In this document: positions 11,029 through 23,002 of the stretch, in pieces
Layout: each line of letters opens with the position of its first letter
Numbering within the stretch: the first letter of the stretch is position 1
NCBI GenBank assembly: GCA_022539475.1
Contig: VCMS01000326.1
Span: forward strand, 37,694-101,693
Direction: 5' to 3'
Source of the DNA: Gracilaria domingensis
Lineage: Eukaryota; Rhodophyta; Florideophyceae; Gracilariales; Gracilariaceae
Length of the DNA stretch: 64,000 nucleotides
Translations under genes and position numbers: made by a program
The notes under the pieces: generated by a model
Databases searched by the model: none
Told to the model about the DNA's origin: nothing
The model's input: the letters and a program-made list of their open reading frames with translations, nothing else

Positions 11029-11575
11029 CTACCAGAAAGAGTGATTTACTGCAGTACGGACAGTGAAAAGTGAACGTGGCGCAGAAGGAACGTTGCGATT
11101 GCTGGTACTGACACAGGTTTTGTCAAAAGAGTATAAAACGCCTATTTGATGCTCTGGCATGCGCTGTTTATTATGGCGGCCGCTGGTGAAGCATCGTTGG
11201 TCGTCATGTCAAACAGTGCATGCTTTAGCCTCAGGCAGTCTTCTGGAACACTGAAGATCTAATAGAAAAACGTTGGGCCAGAGAAAGGCAACAGTAGGTG
11301 ACAAGCCACTCGAGCACTTAAAACGAGATGGCATTTCACCTACATGCAGTCGTAAACGGAGGGGATGATAGCTTGGGGTTGTCTGGCACCGTGAGGGAAA
11401 ATTAAGGGAGGTGGGATGAGAGAATAAGAGGAGTGTGTGAGAAGCGGACTTACAATCCCTGAAACTATTGTCGTACGGTTTGAAATTGTACCGTTGTCAA
11501 ATGACTCTTCGTGGCTGTGGTTGACATGCTGAATTTGTAGCCATCGACATGATTCAGCTTGGCTGTTGGGAACCT
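11029..11575. other. no recognisable gene
   Basis: This is unique-looking sequence next to the copia insertion. No ORF with recognisable content, no RNA gene and no strong repeat is seen. Confidence 0.4.
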
Positions 11576-11578
11576 AAT

Positions 11579-11820
11579 CATCTGCTGCCATCCCCACGGC
11601 GCAGTTTTGCTGCTGCCATCCCCACGGCGCAGTTTTGCTGCTGGATCTCCACGGCGCAGTTTTGCTGCTGCCATCCCCACGGCGCAGTTTTGCCGCTGCC
11701 ATCACCACGGCGCAGTTTTGCCGCTGCCATCCCCACGGCGCAGTTTTGCTGCTGCCATTCCCACGGCGCAGGTTTGATGCTGCCATTCCTGCGCCACAGT
11801 TTTGCTGCTGCTGCGCAGCA
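11579..11820. repeat. 28-bp tandem repeat, about 8 copies
   Basis: The unit core is CCACGGCGCAG followed by TTTTGCTGCTGCCATCCC. About seven good copies and one diverged copy follow one another. Because 28 is not a multiple of three, repeat-derived peptides appear in several frames of both strands. These frames are not evidence of a gene. Confidence 0.9.
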
Positions 11821-11989
11821 AACCTAGCGCAATGCGCCGTTAAAAGGCTACACCAGAAACTGCGCCGTTGGAGATCTCGCTTCCAACTGCGAAATGGAGA
11901 ACTGATACCGCAAATATGAGCTGCAAAGAACGTCCTACTTTTCAGGTTCTCCTGCCTAATTAACAGCAAATGCTGGACCTGTAGCACGT

Positions 11990-13415
11990 TTTGGAGGGTT
12001 TGTGTCTAATGCGTTGCTCCTTTCTTCTTTTTTGACTGCCCTCGTGGCGCAGGTTTACGGTGCATGGCGCCACGCTGACGGTAACACCGGTGGCGCAATG
12101 CATGCGAGCCACGCGTGCACTCAACAAAGGCTGCGGGCAGTATGTTGTACAACTGCACCAAAAGAGCATTTTCAATGTACGAATTGAAAACGCACATCCA
12201 TTAATCGATTGTTCCGTTTGCCACAAAAGATATCGAACAACAGCGGTGAGTGACGCTGTTGAAATCTTTGTAGATGAGAGCGACGGCGACAGGTTAGACT
12301 TGAAACTCGTGCAGTAGGGCAGGGCCCCACTCCGTTGTAAAGATCAAACTGGAATCAGATCTAGTAACACAGTGTAGCGCGACACTGTTGTTATATGATC
12401 TCTTCCGAATAGTTTCAAAACACTGTGGGCCAGTGCATTTTGCTGCACTAAGGAAGAGCTAAATACAGCGGTTTCAAATCCAGTTCGTGGAAGAACTGGT
12501 GAATTCGATAATTACTGTTCCCAGAGCTCCTTCGGATGCACACAATGTGTCATGGGTTTGTGCGTCGAATTGTTGTTAGTGTTTGGTGAACAGCACTGCT
12601 AGGAGCGTTAGATCTTCGAAAAAATGATCCGTAGATCAACGGCGCATTTTGTGTGGTTGTGCCTTAACTATTGTCATCACGACGCATGTGCAACGTACAG
12701 AATACAGAGCCCTAACTCTGCGCTTTCTGTTTTGTGCATGCAATTGAAAACGCTTTCTTTTTCTAGGTTGGGCTCGTTTAATAACGGCACACTTTCTAAC
12801 AAGTACTGCTCGTAAATTACAAAATTGTGAAACGGCTACATTATCGCCATTTCCGGAGTAGCTGTATGCGGCCTTATGATCTACCCCACAAACTACCTAC
12901 AAACTACCTCTCGGAGGGGTTACGTAAGGCTTATACAGCCCCGCTGTACTGTAGCCACTTGATGGGGTCATTTAGGTTGCATACAACCCCGGGCTATCGT
13001 ACCCGTACCCTAGGCCAGTTGTATGCCGTCCATTCGAATCTCTAGTTCCATAACAGGCAGCGCACAGCATTCCGTGGCTCTTGCGCTCTTTTCTGTTTCA
13101 GAGGGACAAGCTCTTGCACTATATTCCTTAGTTTCTGAGCCAAGATCAGAGCTTTGAGAAGCTATTTCTCAAAGAAATGAGTTACACAGCTCCTCGCTAA
13201 CTAGGCTTTGTTTCTCTGTGTATGAAAAAAACCTTTCCCTGTTTGAGCAATCGACACCGTTAGTGTGGCTTGCTGTGCGAGGGATGCCTTAATCGAATTT
13301 CCTTCCAACAGATATAGAGCATATTTGGCACAACTTTTTTCTTCATGTTTAAGTTCTAGGACAAGCCTCAGAATACTTCAGAATACGGTTTACGTCACGA
13401 TCTGAATCCTTCAAG
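11990..13415. other. no recognisable gene
   Basis: Only short frames without recognisable domains. No tRNA-like cloverleaf or LTR structure was found. Confidence 0.4.
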
Positions 13416-13419
13416 CAGA

Positions 13420-14223
13420 TCATCGTTGGTACGTTCTATCAATCGACTCTCCCTTTTTCTTTATATTTGCAGATGCTGCAATCTCCCTTCCAACCACAAC
13501 ATGTGCTGACATTGCCGACACCAAGAATCCAAGCCATGAACTATACCCAGCGAGCCAATCTTGTTCATTCCTCCCGTAGACATTTTCGCCACCCTTCAGA
13601 TACCATCCTACAATCACAATAGCCATGAATACCCGCATGGTCCCCACAGCAAAGCCAGTAGCCAAAAATTGCCACGCCCAGTATTTGTGAAGCATGATCT
13701 GCTTCCTTTTAGCGTACAAATATGCCTTGATACCAGAAACAAACCACCACACAGTGTACAGAACAGTAGCTGCGCGAAACGTGAAAAACTTACGCGGTTG
13801 ATTCACGTCAATGTAAAATTCTTCTTCTCCGAGAATCTTTTCACCTGTGACAAACATCATGGTGTATCCAAACGTCATGTACAAACTGAGCAACAAGAAA
13901 AATCGACCCGCCCATCGATGAAAGTTGAGATACTTGCGACGAACCACGGACGTGGTTTGAAGGAACGCAAGAAGAAGCCAGAGAGGAACGGGCCACACGT
14001 GCAAGCCCAACCAGTTTGACAGCTTTACGCGCTCGACGTCAAAAGTTGCCAGTTCCACTGAATACTTGATCGGATCGTCTTGAAGGCGTTGCCGCACGAT
14101 TTGCTCGATGGGCAGTGTGAGATTTCGGAGAGATAAAACGTCCACCGTATTCAAAACAAGAAGGATCGAGCATACAACCATGCCCATGCGGCTGATCACG
14201 TACGTTGTGAAGAGAGCATTCAT
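13420..14223 (-). CDS. multi-pass membrane protein, DUF2306-like
   Basis: The frame is open up to an ATG at 14490. I prefer the ATG at 14223 (MNALFTTYV) because the 89 residues before it are low-quality sequence and the hydrophobic core starts here, giving about 267 residues. Six hydrophobic segments are visible, with conserved-looking His/Arg motifs between them: LHVWPVP, FHRWAGRFF and LHKYWAWQF. This arrangement recalls DUF2306, a family of predicted integral membrane proteins of unknown function. The C-terminus is basic. No neighbour suggests a pathway. It looks like an intact, intronless host gene. Confidence 0.7.
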   Translation of the reverse strand: MNALFTTYVISRMGMVVCSILLVLNTVDVLSLRNLTLPIEQIVRQRLQDDPIKYSVELATFDVERVKLSNWLGLHVWPVPLWLLLAFLQTTSVVRRKYLNFHRWAGRFFLLLSLYMTFGYTMMFVTGEKILGEEEFYIDVNQPRKFFTFRAATVLYTVWWFVSGIKAYLYAKRKQIMLHKYWAWQFLATGFAVGTMRVFMAIVIVGWYLKGGENVYGRNEQDWLAGYSSWLGFLVSAMSAHVVVGREIAASANIKKKGESIDRTYQR

Positions 14224-14798
14224 GACTGGGTATGGATTACGCGAGTGATTCAAGGATGAAGATTGGAGGCAGTATGGAGGAGGATAGCACGACGCGCACG
14301 GTGAGGAGAAGGAAAGCTCATGAGTATCGCGGTTAAAAACTAATGGACGGTACGTACCCCTTGGCGCGCACAACTTTTCTCGTCGAAGATCTTCTTTGCC
14401 ATGAAAGCCTGACATGGCAGAAGCTGCACACTTGAGAGTCTGAAGTTGAGACAGGACATCAATTCCTTTCAGAATTTGATTCGCGTACATTCATGTCCAT
14501 CAAGGCTGGCAATAATGGCCATTAGGATTATGCCACGCGATAAACGTGTGCTTTATGTACTTGGTATATGTTATAAGCGTCTCTGAAAATGAATGTCACC
14601 GCAATATCGGCATTCAAATGACATGTGATTCCATGAGGTTCTGTTTTGTTTCGTTTTTGTTTGGCGTAGTTATCACACCGCAGCAATCGTCCAGAAATTT
14701 TTCATGAAAGGTATGAAGAAGTTGCCAGAAGCACAGGGAGTTTTGAAGTACATAACCAGTTTGCCCTAGTCGATTTCGATCATCGTTTTTGATAGGAC

Positions 14799-15415
14799 CA
14801 GGGGTCCTCAGCAATAAATTGCAATTGCAATATATTGCAATAAGCAATATCAATGCGCTATTGCATGTTCCTGGGCATATTGCAATTTTTATTGCAGTCT
14901 TCTTGTTAATGTAATTATTATTGTAGAACTAAGAAGATATTGCTAGACTATTGCGTCTTGGTTGGAAACATGTCACTAGCATTAGTTGGTCTACTTTTAG
15001 TGCTTACCTTACACATGTTGCAAAGAATAAATTTAGATACACCGTACGTTTGAATTTTCCGCAAAGTGATATATGGCTTCAAAAATTAAACAAAACAGTA
15101 CAAATCACAATTCAAATGAAACGCTTTTGAACGCTTGCTTGTTTTCAGACATTATACTTTCGTTTCAAGCAAAAAGTAAATTCAAAACAGATTACGAGCA
15201 TTGTGATATGTATGTTCTTGACTTTTCAAGGAGCTGAGCCATAAACATATTCTTCAAGCATAACAACTTATTGCTACTGTCTGATATTATTGCAGTAATA
15301 TTGCAGATAAGTTTTTATATTGCAATATTTATTGCGCAAAAATTATTTTGATAGCCAATATTGGATATTGCGCACTGTAGAGCAATATATTGCAATAATA
15401 TTGTGAGGAGCCCTG
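14799..15415. mobile_element. non-autonomous hAT-like element (MITE)
   Basis: The ends form imperfect terminal inverted repeats, CAGGGGTCCTCAGCAATA at the left and, on the other strand, CAGGGCTCCTCACAATAT at the right. Eight-base direct repeats flank it: GATAGGAC at 14791-14798 and GGTAGGAC at 15416-15423, one mismatch. CAGGG-type ends with 8-bp target duplications are characteristic of hAT transposons. Many copies of ATTGCAAT/ATTGC cluster just inside both ends, like subterminal transposase-binding repeats. It is AT-rich with no coding frame. Confidence 0.82.
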
Positions 15416-16025
15416 GGTAGGACTTACGTATGGAGATCGTACGCGAGAAATTCTAGAATGTGGTACGAGCTTTGCAAATAGAGTCAAAAACTAGATGCAA
15501 ATAATTCTAGAGCTATTTTTAAATATCTCGTAAAAGGTTTGGTTTTACCAGTTTGCCGACAGGCAAAATGTCGAAATTTCACATCGGGTTCAATTGTAAT
15601 TGTGTACATGTGGTAATCAATATCTTACTCTGCACCAGAATTCCACCAATCAGAATGCTGAATACGAGAAATAACGGTCCAGAAATACCACAGTTTTATT
15701 CGGCAGCTCCATGTGCGCCTGCGTTCAATCGCAGATCTGTGTGCGCCTTTTCTTTTAAAAAATCGCTGCTGACACACATGTACCTTGGGTACAGGTCCTG
15801 ACTGATATGGTCGACTGCGGATAAAAAAATCTCAAGTACTCTCATAGCAGATGAAGGAAGAGAACAGACACGCAGATACGGGGTTTCTTTCCCAGAGTTC
15901 TGTCCATTACGCAGTCGATCCATTCCTCGCGCTGTACCACGAGAAAAAAGCTTGCGCAGTTGTCTCCCTTCGCGAAATCCATGATTTACATTTGCCGCAT
16001 TCTGTGCCATTCATGAGATTGTTTC

Positions 16026-16619
16026 ATGCACAAAAAATATTTGTCCACCAAGAAAGAGCCTCATGAATGGCATTTAATTACCTTGCACTTTTTAGTGCGG
16101 CCTCATTTCGGGGTACTCAATTGGACACGTAATGCACGTGTATCGTTGGCTATGGCTGATTCTGTTTTTTGCACATGCAGATGGAAAGCATTGTTATCAT
16201 ATAGCCATGAATGGCAAGGGAAACATGCTCAACTTCTGTGGCACTCGTTCTGGGCAATTCTTGCAACGCAGTTAACATCTTGTACTTCGACATTCAATTC
16301 TATGCTGTGCGGGGAAAGATTTGAAATCATGGAGGGCTCAGTTGATCTGCGGCTAGCACCTCCTGTTCCAGATCAAGTTGACTCTGGTATTGGCAGACTT
16401 GTCTGGTTCCAACCTAAAAAGTGCCCACCTTCGAAGACAGATGAATCAAAAACGAGGGCTCCTGATCATGAATCCTGTTGCCTTCCGTTTAAAGATGTAA
16501 ACATTGCAATAGAAAACATCGTCCCACGTTCTCCCGTGGTTTGCAACTGGCCGCCACAACTAGTGAGCATGTTGTTGAAGCTGGGTCACAGGCAGCGAGA
16601 CAGAAACTCTTCGACATGA
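16026..16619 (+). CDS. hypothetical ORF, unrecognised
   Basis: This 197-codon frame starts with ATG. It has a hydrophobic patch near residues 65-90 and several Cys, but no motif that I recognise. It ends about 65 bp before the TATA box of the following gene. It may be a chance frame. Confidence 0.2.
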   Translation: MHKKYLSTKKEPHEWHLITLHFLVRPHFGVLNWTRNARVSLAMADSVFCTCRWKALLSYSHEWQGKHAQLLWHSFWAILATQLTSCTSTFNSMLCGERFEIMEGSVDLRLAPPVPDQVDSGIGRLVWFQPKKCPPSKTDESKTRAPDHESCCLPFKDVNIAIENIVPRSPVVCNWPPQLVSMLLKLGHRQRDRNSST

Positions 16620-16684
16620 TTTCCAGAAGATGTAGAGCAGCGTTAACGCAAGTGATCTTTGTGTAACCAAGTACTGAAACTCTC

Positions 16685-16692
16685 TATATAAA
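16685..16692 (+). promoter_or_regulatory. TATA box of the cysteine-rich secreted gene
   Basis: TATATAAA lies about 100 bp upstream of the ATG at 16793, a plausible core-promoter distance for this gene. Confidence 0.6.
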
Positions 16693-16792
16693 CAGCTCGC
16701 GGTACATGCTCGAAGTTGTGGTGATTTTTGCATCAAGAACTTCTTTCATCGTCTCGTTAAACAAGAAAAGGTGCAACCGAAAAACGATCGGG

Positions 16793-17341
16793 ATGAATCT
16801 GAGCAAGATCGGGTTCATTTTGAGCTGCACTTTGTGGTTGAATGCCTATGGAGGTTGGGTGAACTATCATCGCCACGGAAAGTTTGTTGGGACGAGCGGC
16901 TGGTTTAGCGAGGAGGGGGCAGGCGGTGCAGATTTTCGTCAAGTCTCTCCGATAGCCGGGATAATATGTTCAAGCCACTACTGCGACAATAAGCAGCTGA
17001 TTACGATTTACGAGGACCGATCCATAGTGGTGCAGAACTCGGGCCATTGGACGAATTGGTTTAACTCATTGTATCCGACCTCAGCGTCGTGTCCAGATGA
17101 CATGATAATGAACGGGGTTCAGTGCAGAGGAGACTATTGTAGCGATATGAGGATTTAGTGCGGTCACCTTGCGTCAGGATACCGCTTGGATGTCAACGAT
17201 GCGAAGGTTTCGGTGTGGTTTTCGGAGCACAATGTTGCGGGGCTTTGTGATGAGGGGTACTACGCCCGTGGTATGATGTGCTCAGGCGATTACTGTGACT
17301 TCATCAAACTGAGCTGTGTTCGTGTGGACAAGTGGAATTAG
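16793..17341 (+). pseudogene. secreted cysteine-rich repeat protein with one in-frame TAG
   Basis: An ATG at 16793 begins a signal peptide (MNLSKIGFILSCTLWLNAYG). Three related units end in similar Cys motifs: CSSHYCDNKQL, CRGDYCSDMRI and CSGDYCDFIKLSC. WFSE occurs in the first and third. The frame is closed by TAG at 17156-17158 after 121 codons. The same frame then stays open for 60 codons and contains the whole third unit before a final TAG. In the alignment of units the internal TAG sits where Ser precedes Cys (RI-stop-C against KLSC). Alternatives are a recent nonsense mutation, a sequencing error or readthrough. The WFSE plus CxGxYCD pattern resembles secreted or adhesion-type bacterial and eukaryotic proteins, but I assign no function. 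Confidence 0.72.
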
Positions 17342-20150
17342 GGAAACGTATTTCGTTGCCTTGAGTGTTCTTGATGATCAAATGCTATGAGAAAGAAACT
17401 TGTGCGGCGCTCAGGGCTCTAACCATGCTACTGCTTGCCTAGCGTTAGTGCTTCATGCTTCAAGGAAACGTTTTCAGAAATGTTCAGAAATATTAGGAGT
17501 ATTTATTACCCACCGACTATATCAAAATTAAAAGCTTCATTTGTAGCAATTAAAAAAATGTTATCGCCGTATTTTTCATCTGGTGGACATTAGAAATCCT
17601 TACAGGATTGGAGTTTTGATATGTACCTGACTTAATGTCCAAAACCGTACCTCTATCTAGCTAAGAATCTTCACAGAAAATCAATGAACATATCCTACGT
17701 GACCGAAATGTTCTTCAAAGCGAACAAAGTGTAATATATATGAACTACAACTCTTCTTTTCTTTCAATCTTACCTTCCCCTTGAGCTTTCTGATTCATAT
17801 TACACAAACCTGAGTTGGAAACAGTGCTGTGTGTGTGTCTAATTATATTTTAGAAACATTCTGGAAATGCGTTGTTTACGTCGCGTTTTGAAGATCTCCT
17901 CCTCTGAAAAAATCATTATGGCCTTTCGAGATTGGGTTTGGTCAGAAAGGATAAATTGGCAGACAAACAATGTCTTTTCCCGGATTGATAGAATATATAT
18001 TCTTATTCTTTCGCTAACAAGCTTAAACACACTGCAATAGTCCTCGCAGGAGGGTCCTTCCGACGGTCCTTCCAATATCCGTACACACTCAAAAAAAAGA
18101 ACTGGAGAAGTTTTTGAATAACCATTAAAGTAGTCTACTTAGAGAATTTCGTGGATGGATCAATATTTTTCGTATCTTCATTTGAAGTTGCACTCATTTT
18201 GTAACCTATATTTTAAAACTATTAGCCGATCAGTTCCTGTAGAGCTACCCGCGAGGCTTCAGAATTGCAAACTATTATCTTCACACTGATAGCAATTGTA
18301 GCAAGAAGGAAATCAGCGTAAATTTGACCTGCACATTGTGAATATATGCATAAGTTTTAAATCTAGCGCAACAGGTTGAGTTCCTTTCAACAGGTTGAGT
18401 TCCTTTCATACAGATATTAACTTTATTGAAGAAATAGGAAGTTTTATTTTGAATTATTTTAATTTGTTGTCTGTGTTCTGACTAGCAGACGTTTTGGTAG
18501 AAAGAAACCAGGCTTTCCCGTTCGAATTTTTTGAGACACTTTTGTGTATCTGTTTAATTTTTTATTACTGTTCTCTACTTTTCTCCAAGAAAGTGCTCAG
18601 TTCGATATGTAAGCCGTAATTTTCCGAAGAGTACGAAACGGGCGCGTGATCGTGACTGACAAACTTGGAATCTGACTTAGTCATTAGCCACAAAGAAAAC
18701 TATGTAGTCAGTCATTTTAGTCATAAAAAGAAAATTTCTGGTTAAAATAAATGAAGAATATGTCGAGTTTGCTTGCCCCGTCAATAACAATTCGGAAATT
18801 TAGAAAAACATTCATATACTGTGTTTGAAACCGATTGCAGCAGGAACAAGCTGGAGAGTGGAAGTTAGCGACAGCAAATATTTAAATGGAAAACTAGTCA
18901 TAAAATGAATGTGGTGTTGGAGAAAACGAAGCATATTTACACTGCTCGAAATAAGACAGTTTAAATAATGATGAACCGAAGTTTATTGAAAAGCATTGTT
19001 CGAAACCAACCTTAAATTTTTGAAATAGGGACTGTCTAGATTTTGGTCGAGCCGGAATTGCATAGAGATCGGACAGAAGAGGGCCACGTCGACTGAAGGC
19101 GCGCAAAGGAGTGTCATGCGAGTGAGCAATATGCAGGGAGCAATGCTTGTGCGCCAAAAGTGTACTACGCCATCGTCGTCCTCTGAGTGTGACGATATTC
19201 CTTGGTTTGGTTCTATTTCGACGCGTTCCATTCAGCAATCACCCTCCATTATGCATATTTCGTATCCAAAAGGAAGTTGTGCAAACCATACAAAGTATCC
19301 GATGAAGATCCAATACAAAGCTGTTCGTGACCCGAAACGCAACGATGCAAACTCAAATCACGCCAAAGGCGTTTGAAGATGACTGCTTCTGCCAGTTCGT
19401 TGGATTGCTCGTAAAGTGGACTTTCTGGAAACACTTTTGGCATATAGATAGATTCTGCCCGTAATAACGCAAACCTATTATTTTTAAACTAATAATTATC
19501 GAAAAAATAGAATATGAATTTTAGTTTGGAGCGTAGCTCGAAAGTCAAAGTGGAGCAAAGGCCAGCAGTCACGTTCCAATGCTCTATCATTTTTTTCTTG
19601 GAGCTGCACGGTCGCAGAGCACGCGTGAACGATTGTATTCTGACGGGGACCTGACAAGTGTCCGTTTTTGTTCAGTTTGCAACTCAAGGCGTTTGATGAG
19701 AGTTGAAACATGCAATTAAACCATTTGATTTTAGTGGAACTGGGAAATTGAGGCACGTCATAAGCAGGACGAAAATATTAAATTACACGATGAGCAAAAT
19801 TAAGTAATGAAATTAGATCTATGGCTTGGAGCTCTTGAATGCAACGTATGAAAACAATCTAAACTTGTTGAAACAAGGCCATAAAACCTGATACATTAGA
19901 TTTGTAAATTAAGGATCCATAAACTTGAGCTTAGACTTTGTGATAGTAACTGGCAGTGGCTCTAGATCAAGATACATGTTCTGATCTAGACCCATGCGAG
20001 CTTGGCAATGATAAATTCATATTTTATTCGACCGGTGCCTTTGTGACGCATTTGCTTTTCAAAAATGAAAAATTAACATTTTCTCGTAAGATCTTCATGC
20101 TTAAGAGCCATTTGCTGACTTCTTTACTTACAGTGTAAAGCCGAGTGCTA
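17342..20150. other. AT-rich intergenic region with a short tandem duplication
   Basis: No frame here looks coding. A 19-bp perfect tandem duplication (AACAGGTTGAGTTCCTTTC) lies at 18370-18407. A 9-bp inverted repeat around TCTAGATCA lies near 19960-19990. Otherwise I see nothing. Confidence 0.5.
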
Positions 20151-20160
20151 GGTACGTGGC

Positions 20161-20835
20161 TTGACGCCACAGCGCCATTCAGCAAAGTGTCGGGCGGCAC
20201 GTTTGGCCATGAGCAAACGGCGGCACGCGTGGCAGCTCGAGCCGCAGCTCAAGTCCGATCTGCACAGCTCGCGCCGGGGCGCCGCAACCGCCGTCGATAA
20301 CCGCCGCGCCCCCGCCCGCCGCGCGACCCCCCTCTCGCCATCGCCCCCGGTACCTCCCCTCTGTCCAATCGCCGCCGCCCGCTCACCGCCGCCCGCACGC
20401 TCACCCTCCTCCTCCCGCCCCCGCGGCCTCCACCCACCCCACGCCACACGCGTTGCGCAACGCGCGCGAGCGCTGCGCGCGAGCGCTGCCCGCACCGCGC
20501 CCTCCAACCGCCAACAGCGACGCCGCACACCTCCGCAACGAGCGCCGCTACGCGCCCTGCTTCGGATTCGTGTACGCCATCCGCGCGGCGCCGTGCGCCG
20601 CGAGGCTGCTGCGCGGCATGGCGCTGTCCGCCGCGCGCGCGACAAGCCTTTGGCGCGCGCGGCCGCTCGCCGCGCCCGCGCACCGCGCCGCTACCGCGGC
20701 GCGCGCGACGCAAGTTTTGCAATGCCCCGCTTTGTCGACGGCGGCGACGCGGCGGAAGACGGCCCCACCGAGCTCATCGTCCTGCTGTCCGACGGCGACG
20801 GCGCGGGCGAGAGGCTGCACAGTCCGTCGTCTTAA
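20161..20835 (+). CDS. uncertain GC-rich ORF, Arg/Ala/Pro-rich
   Basis: A sharply GC-rich island with long frames on both strands. The + frame gives 224 residues of low-complexity basic sequence, ending in an acidic, ordinary-looking tail (ELIVLLSDGDGAG) that resembles a SUMO-interacting motif. Overlapping frames on the - strand are equally long, so composition alone could explain them. It could be an exon of a gene, an unmethylated promoter island, or chance. Confidence 0.25.
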   Translation: MTPQRHSAKCRAARLAMSKRRHAWQLEPQLKSDLHSSRRGAATAVDNRRAPARRATPLSPSPPVPPLCPIAAARSPPPARSPSSSRPRGLHPPHATRVAQRARALRASAARTAPSNRQQRRRTPPQRAPLRALLRIRVRHPRGAVRREAAARHGAVRRARDKPLARAAARRARAPRRYRGARDASFAMPRFVDGGDAAEDGPTELIVLLSDGDGAGERLHSPSS

Positions 20836-20932
20836 TATCTGTCGTAATCGTTACGCCACCGCCTTCGTTGGCGTTAGTCCTCCTCATTCACACTTGTCCG
20901 AACTCGACTGCCTTCGTGCAGATGGCATGTGT

Positions 20933-20985
20933 TTGGCACGTTGCATGTGGCTGCCACATTGTGGCAGCCACATGCAACGTGCCAA
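20933..20985. repeat. 25-bp perfect hairpin with 3-nt loop
   Basis: Arms 20933-20957 and 20961-20985 are perfect reverse complements around the loop ATT. The left arm begins TTGGCACGTTGC. It is isolated in non-coding sequence. Confidence 0.9.
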
Positions 20986-21071
20986 CAGGGTATATTATTT
21001 TTCTCACTTTTTCCGTAGTGCGAGATGCAAGTGAGTGCAAAATTCTTCTAAAACATTTTAATATGAACGGA

Positions 21072-21120
21072 TACAACGATCACGCGTGTTTACCATTGAT
21101 GTACACGCGTGATCGTTGTA
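21072..21120. repeat. 18-bp perfect hairpin with 13-nt loop
   Basis: Arms 21072-21089 (TACAACGATCACGCGTGT) and 21103-21120 are perfect reverse complements. It lies 86 bp from the preceding hairpin but has a different sequence. Confidence 0.9.
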
Positions 21121-22066
21121 CGAAAATAAGAAATTGCCAACAAACTGCATGTTCGACGTCATGCTTACAGCGCTCACCTTCCTTGGAGCTGCACATTTCG
21201 CACGCCACAAGTTTTTACGAGCTGTGCCAAATGGCAACGTGTGCATTTAGTAGTGGCCTTCTGGGGCTCTTTAACCTTGCAAACGCCCTCATCCGACCAG
21301 CGACTTACCTCTCCTATTCATTTGAAAGTACTATTGATCTTAGTCCGGTCAGTGTTGCGACAGTCATTAACTTTAGGAAGCAATTGAATGAAGACGTTCA
21401 TGCTCTTCGAGTCTCAAACTCAGCTCTAAACACAAATTTTGGGCTTTGAATGGTCCCAAAATATATTCCGGATAGGCGATATGCATTGGAAAGAGTTGAG
21501 AATATCCTCTACGGTGTACACAAAACGTGAATCATCTCTGTTGCATCCAAGTTGCTTAGCTTCACAGTCTTTTCAGGCAACAGAAAAAGAGCTCTTCAAA
21601 AATGAACAGAACAAGGAAGTGCCAGCTTTCGTCCAACTCCACAGTCTTCCTTGGCATACGATAGACGCCGTGTGTCCTTCACCCTGCTCTGACAAAAAAT
21701 TCATAGGCGACTTTCTTCAAAGGTCGAGTTTTCTCGCACGTGACTTTGAATTAGAGTGCCGTTTTGAATATTTAGGATCAAGCTTAAATAATTTTCGTCA
21801 AATCATATCACCCTTGTTTGTTTTTGTTTGGAGCGATTTAATAATTATTAATGATAAAAGTTCCAAAACATTTTCATATACTGCCCGAAAGATTCTCAAG
21901 AATATGTTCTACAAATGGGCTCTGTATGCGTCATGTCTAGCATTTGCCTGTTGCTATCCAACCACTGGCCCCAAGTCGCTTCCGATCCCCTTGTTTTCGT
22001 CACATTGTTCCACCCCTACTGCCTCTAACAACCCTCCAGGACTCTCCTTGATCTCCTCCCTCCAAA

Positions 22067-23002
22067 ATGGGGCGCATCACCGTCCTTTTTCTTTTGATTA
22101 CCTCCCTGGCCCATGCCACTCCCCACTTATCTCGCTCTCACGTCCCCACCCAGCGCGCTCGCAACATCTTCACGCCCAAAACTGCGCTGCACCGGCCGTC
22201 TGTCCGCCTCTTCGGGTCCGCGTCGAAGCTCCACACAGCCGCACCCGCAGCGGCGACAGCTTCCGATTCGCTGCGTCTACCCACTCTGGCAGGCCCCGGT
22301 CTCAACGGCGAGGACTGCACCAGCGGCGCTAAATGCGAGACGCCCCGATTCTGCGTCGAGTTCGACGATGATGGCCTCAGCATCGACTGTGCAGGGGGCG
22401 ACTGCATTTGCGTTAGTACGGATAACACGTGCACCACCACAGCAGACTGCCCGGCCGGCGAGTCGTGTGGCACGGCCGTCAGTGGTGCCTCTGCATGATT
22501 CTCAAACGTGACTATCACTCGTGCGACGCTGGACTTTGAGGCGTGCACGTCTTCAAGCGAGTGCGCGCCGGGACGAACCTGCTTTGGAACTACTTTGACC
22601 AGCAAGCTGCTTGACTGCTTCGCAACCGGCTGCTCCTGTTTGGAGGTTGAGTCGACGTGCGACACGTTCCAGGACTGTCTGGTGGGCACGGCCTGTGTGC
22701 GTATCTCGCCGGAGGTACGCGCATCTTTCTGTGTGTCGGACACGATGCTTGCGGGCAACTTCCCGACCGGATTGACGCTCTCGAGCTGCGCGAGTGACGC
22801 CGACTGCGCCGGGGGACGGGAGTGCGTCATGGTCGATGACGCCGGCGACGTTGTGCCGTGTGAGGGCGGCGACGCGTGCGTGTGCGCGTTCGGCGGGAAC
22901 AATGTTGCGTGTACATCATCGGCGTTCTGCGACTTTGGCGAGACGTGCACTGTAGACGTTGACGGCGACGGCATCTGCCAGGCAGTGGCCGATGTGATTT
23001 GA
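22067..23002 (+). pseudogene. secreted cysteine-rich repeat protein with one in-frame TGA
   Basis: An ATG at 22067 begins a signal peptide (MGRITVLFLLITSLAHA) and a Pro/Ala/Ser-rich linker. Repeated Cys units of roughly 55-60 residues follow, built on C-x5-C-x5-C (CTTTADCPAGESC, CTSSSECAPGRTC, CASDADCAGGREC, CTSSAFCDFGETC) with an intervening CxC. The frame is closed by TGA at 22496-22498 but stays open in phase to 23002. The TGA lies nine residues after a C-x5-C-x5-C block. In the last unit a Cys lies at exactly that spacing, so TGA replaces an expected Cys. Readings are a nonsense mutation of a TGC/TGT codon, a sequencing error, or UGA recoding. The units look like small disulfide-bonded extracellular modules of unknown function. 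Confidence 0.75.

Noticed and set aside
11549-11987. Overlapping frames of 70-137 codons on both strands
   Set aside because: All are translations of the 28-bp tandem repeat in rotating phases.
20148-20722. Two - strand frames of 157-165 codons
   Set aside because: They lie in a very GC-rich island where stop codons are rare in every frame; the content is Arg/Ala/Gly-rich with no motif.
21439-22332. 297-codon + strand frame overlapping the cysteine-rich gene
   Set aside because: It overlaps the signal peptide and Cys units of the better-supported frame, and its own text has no motif.
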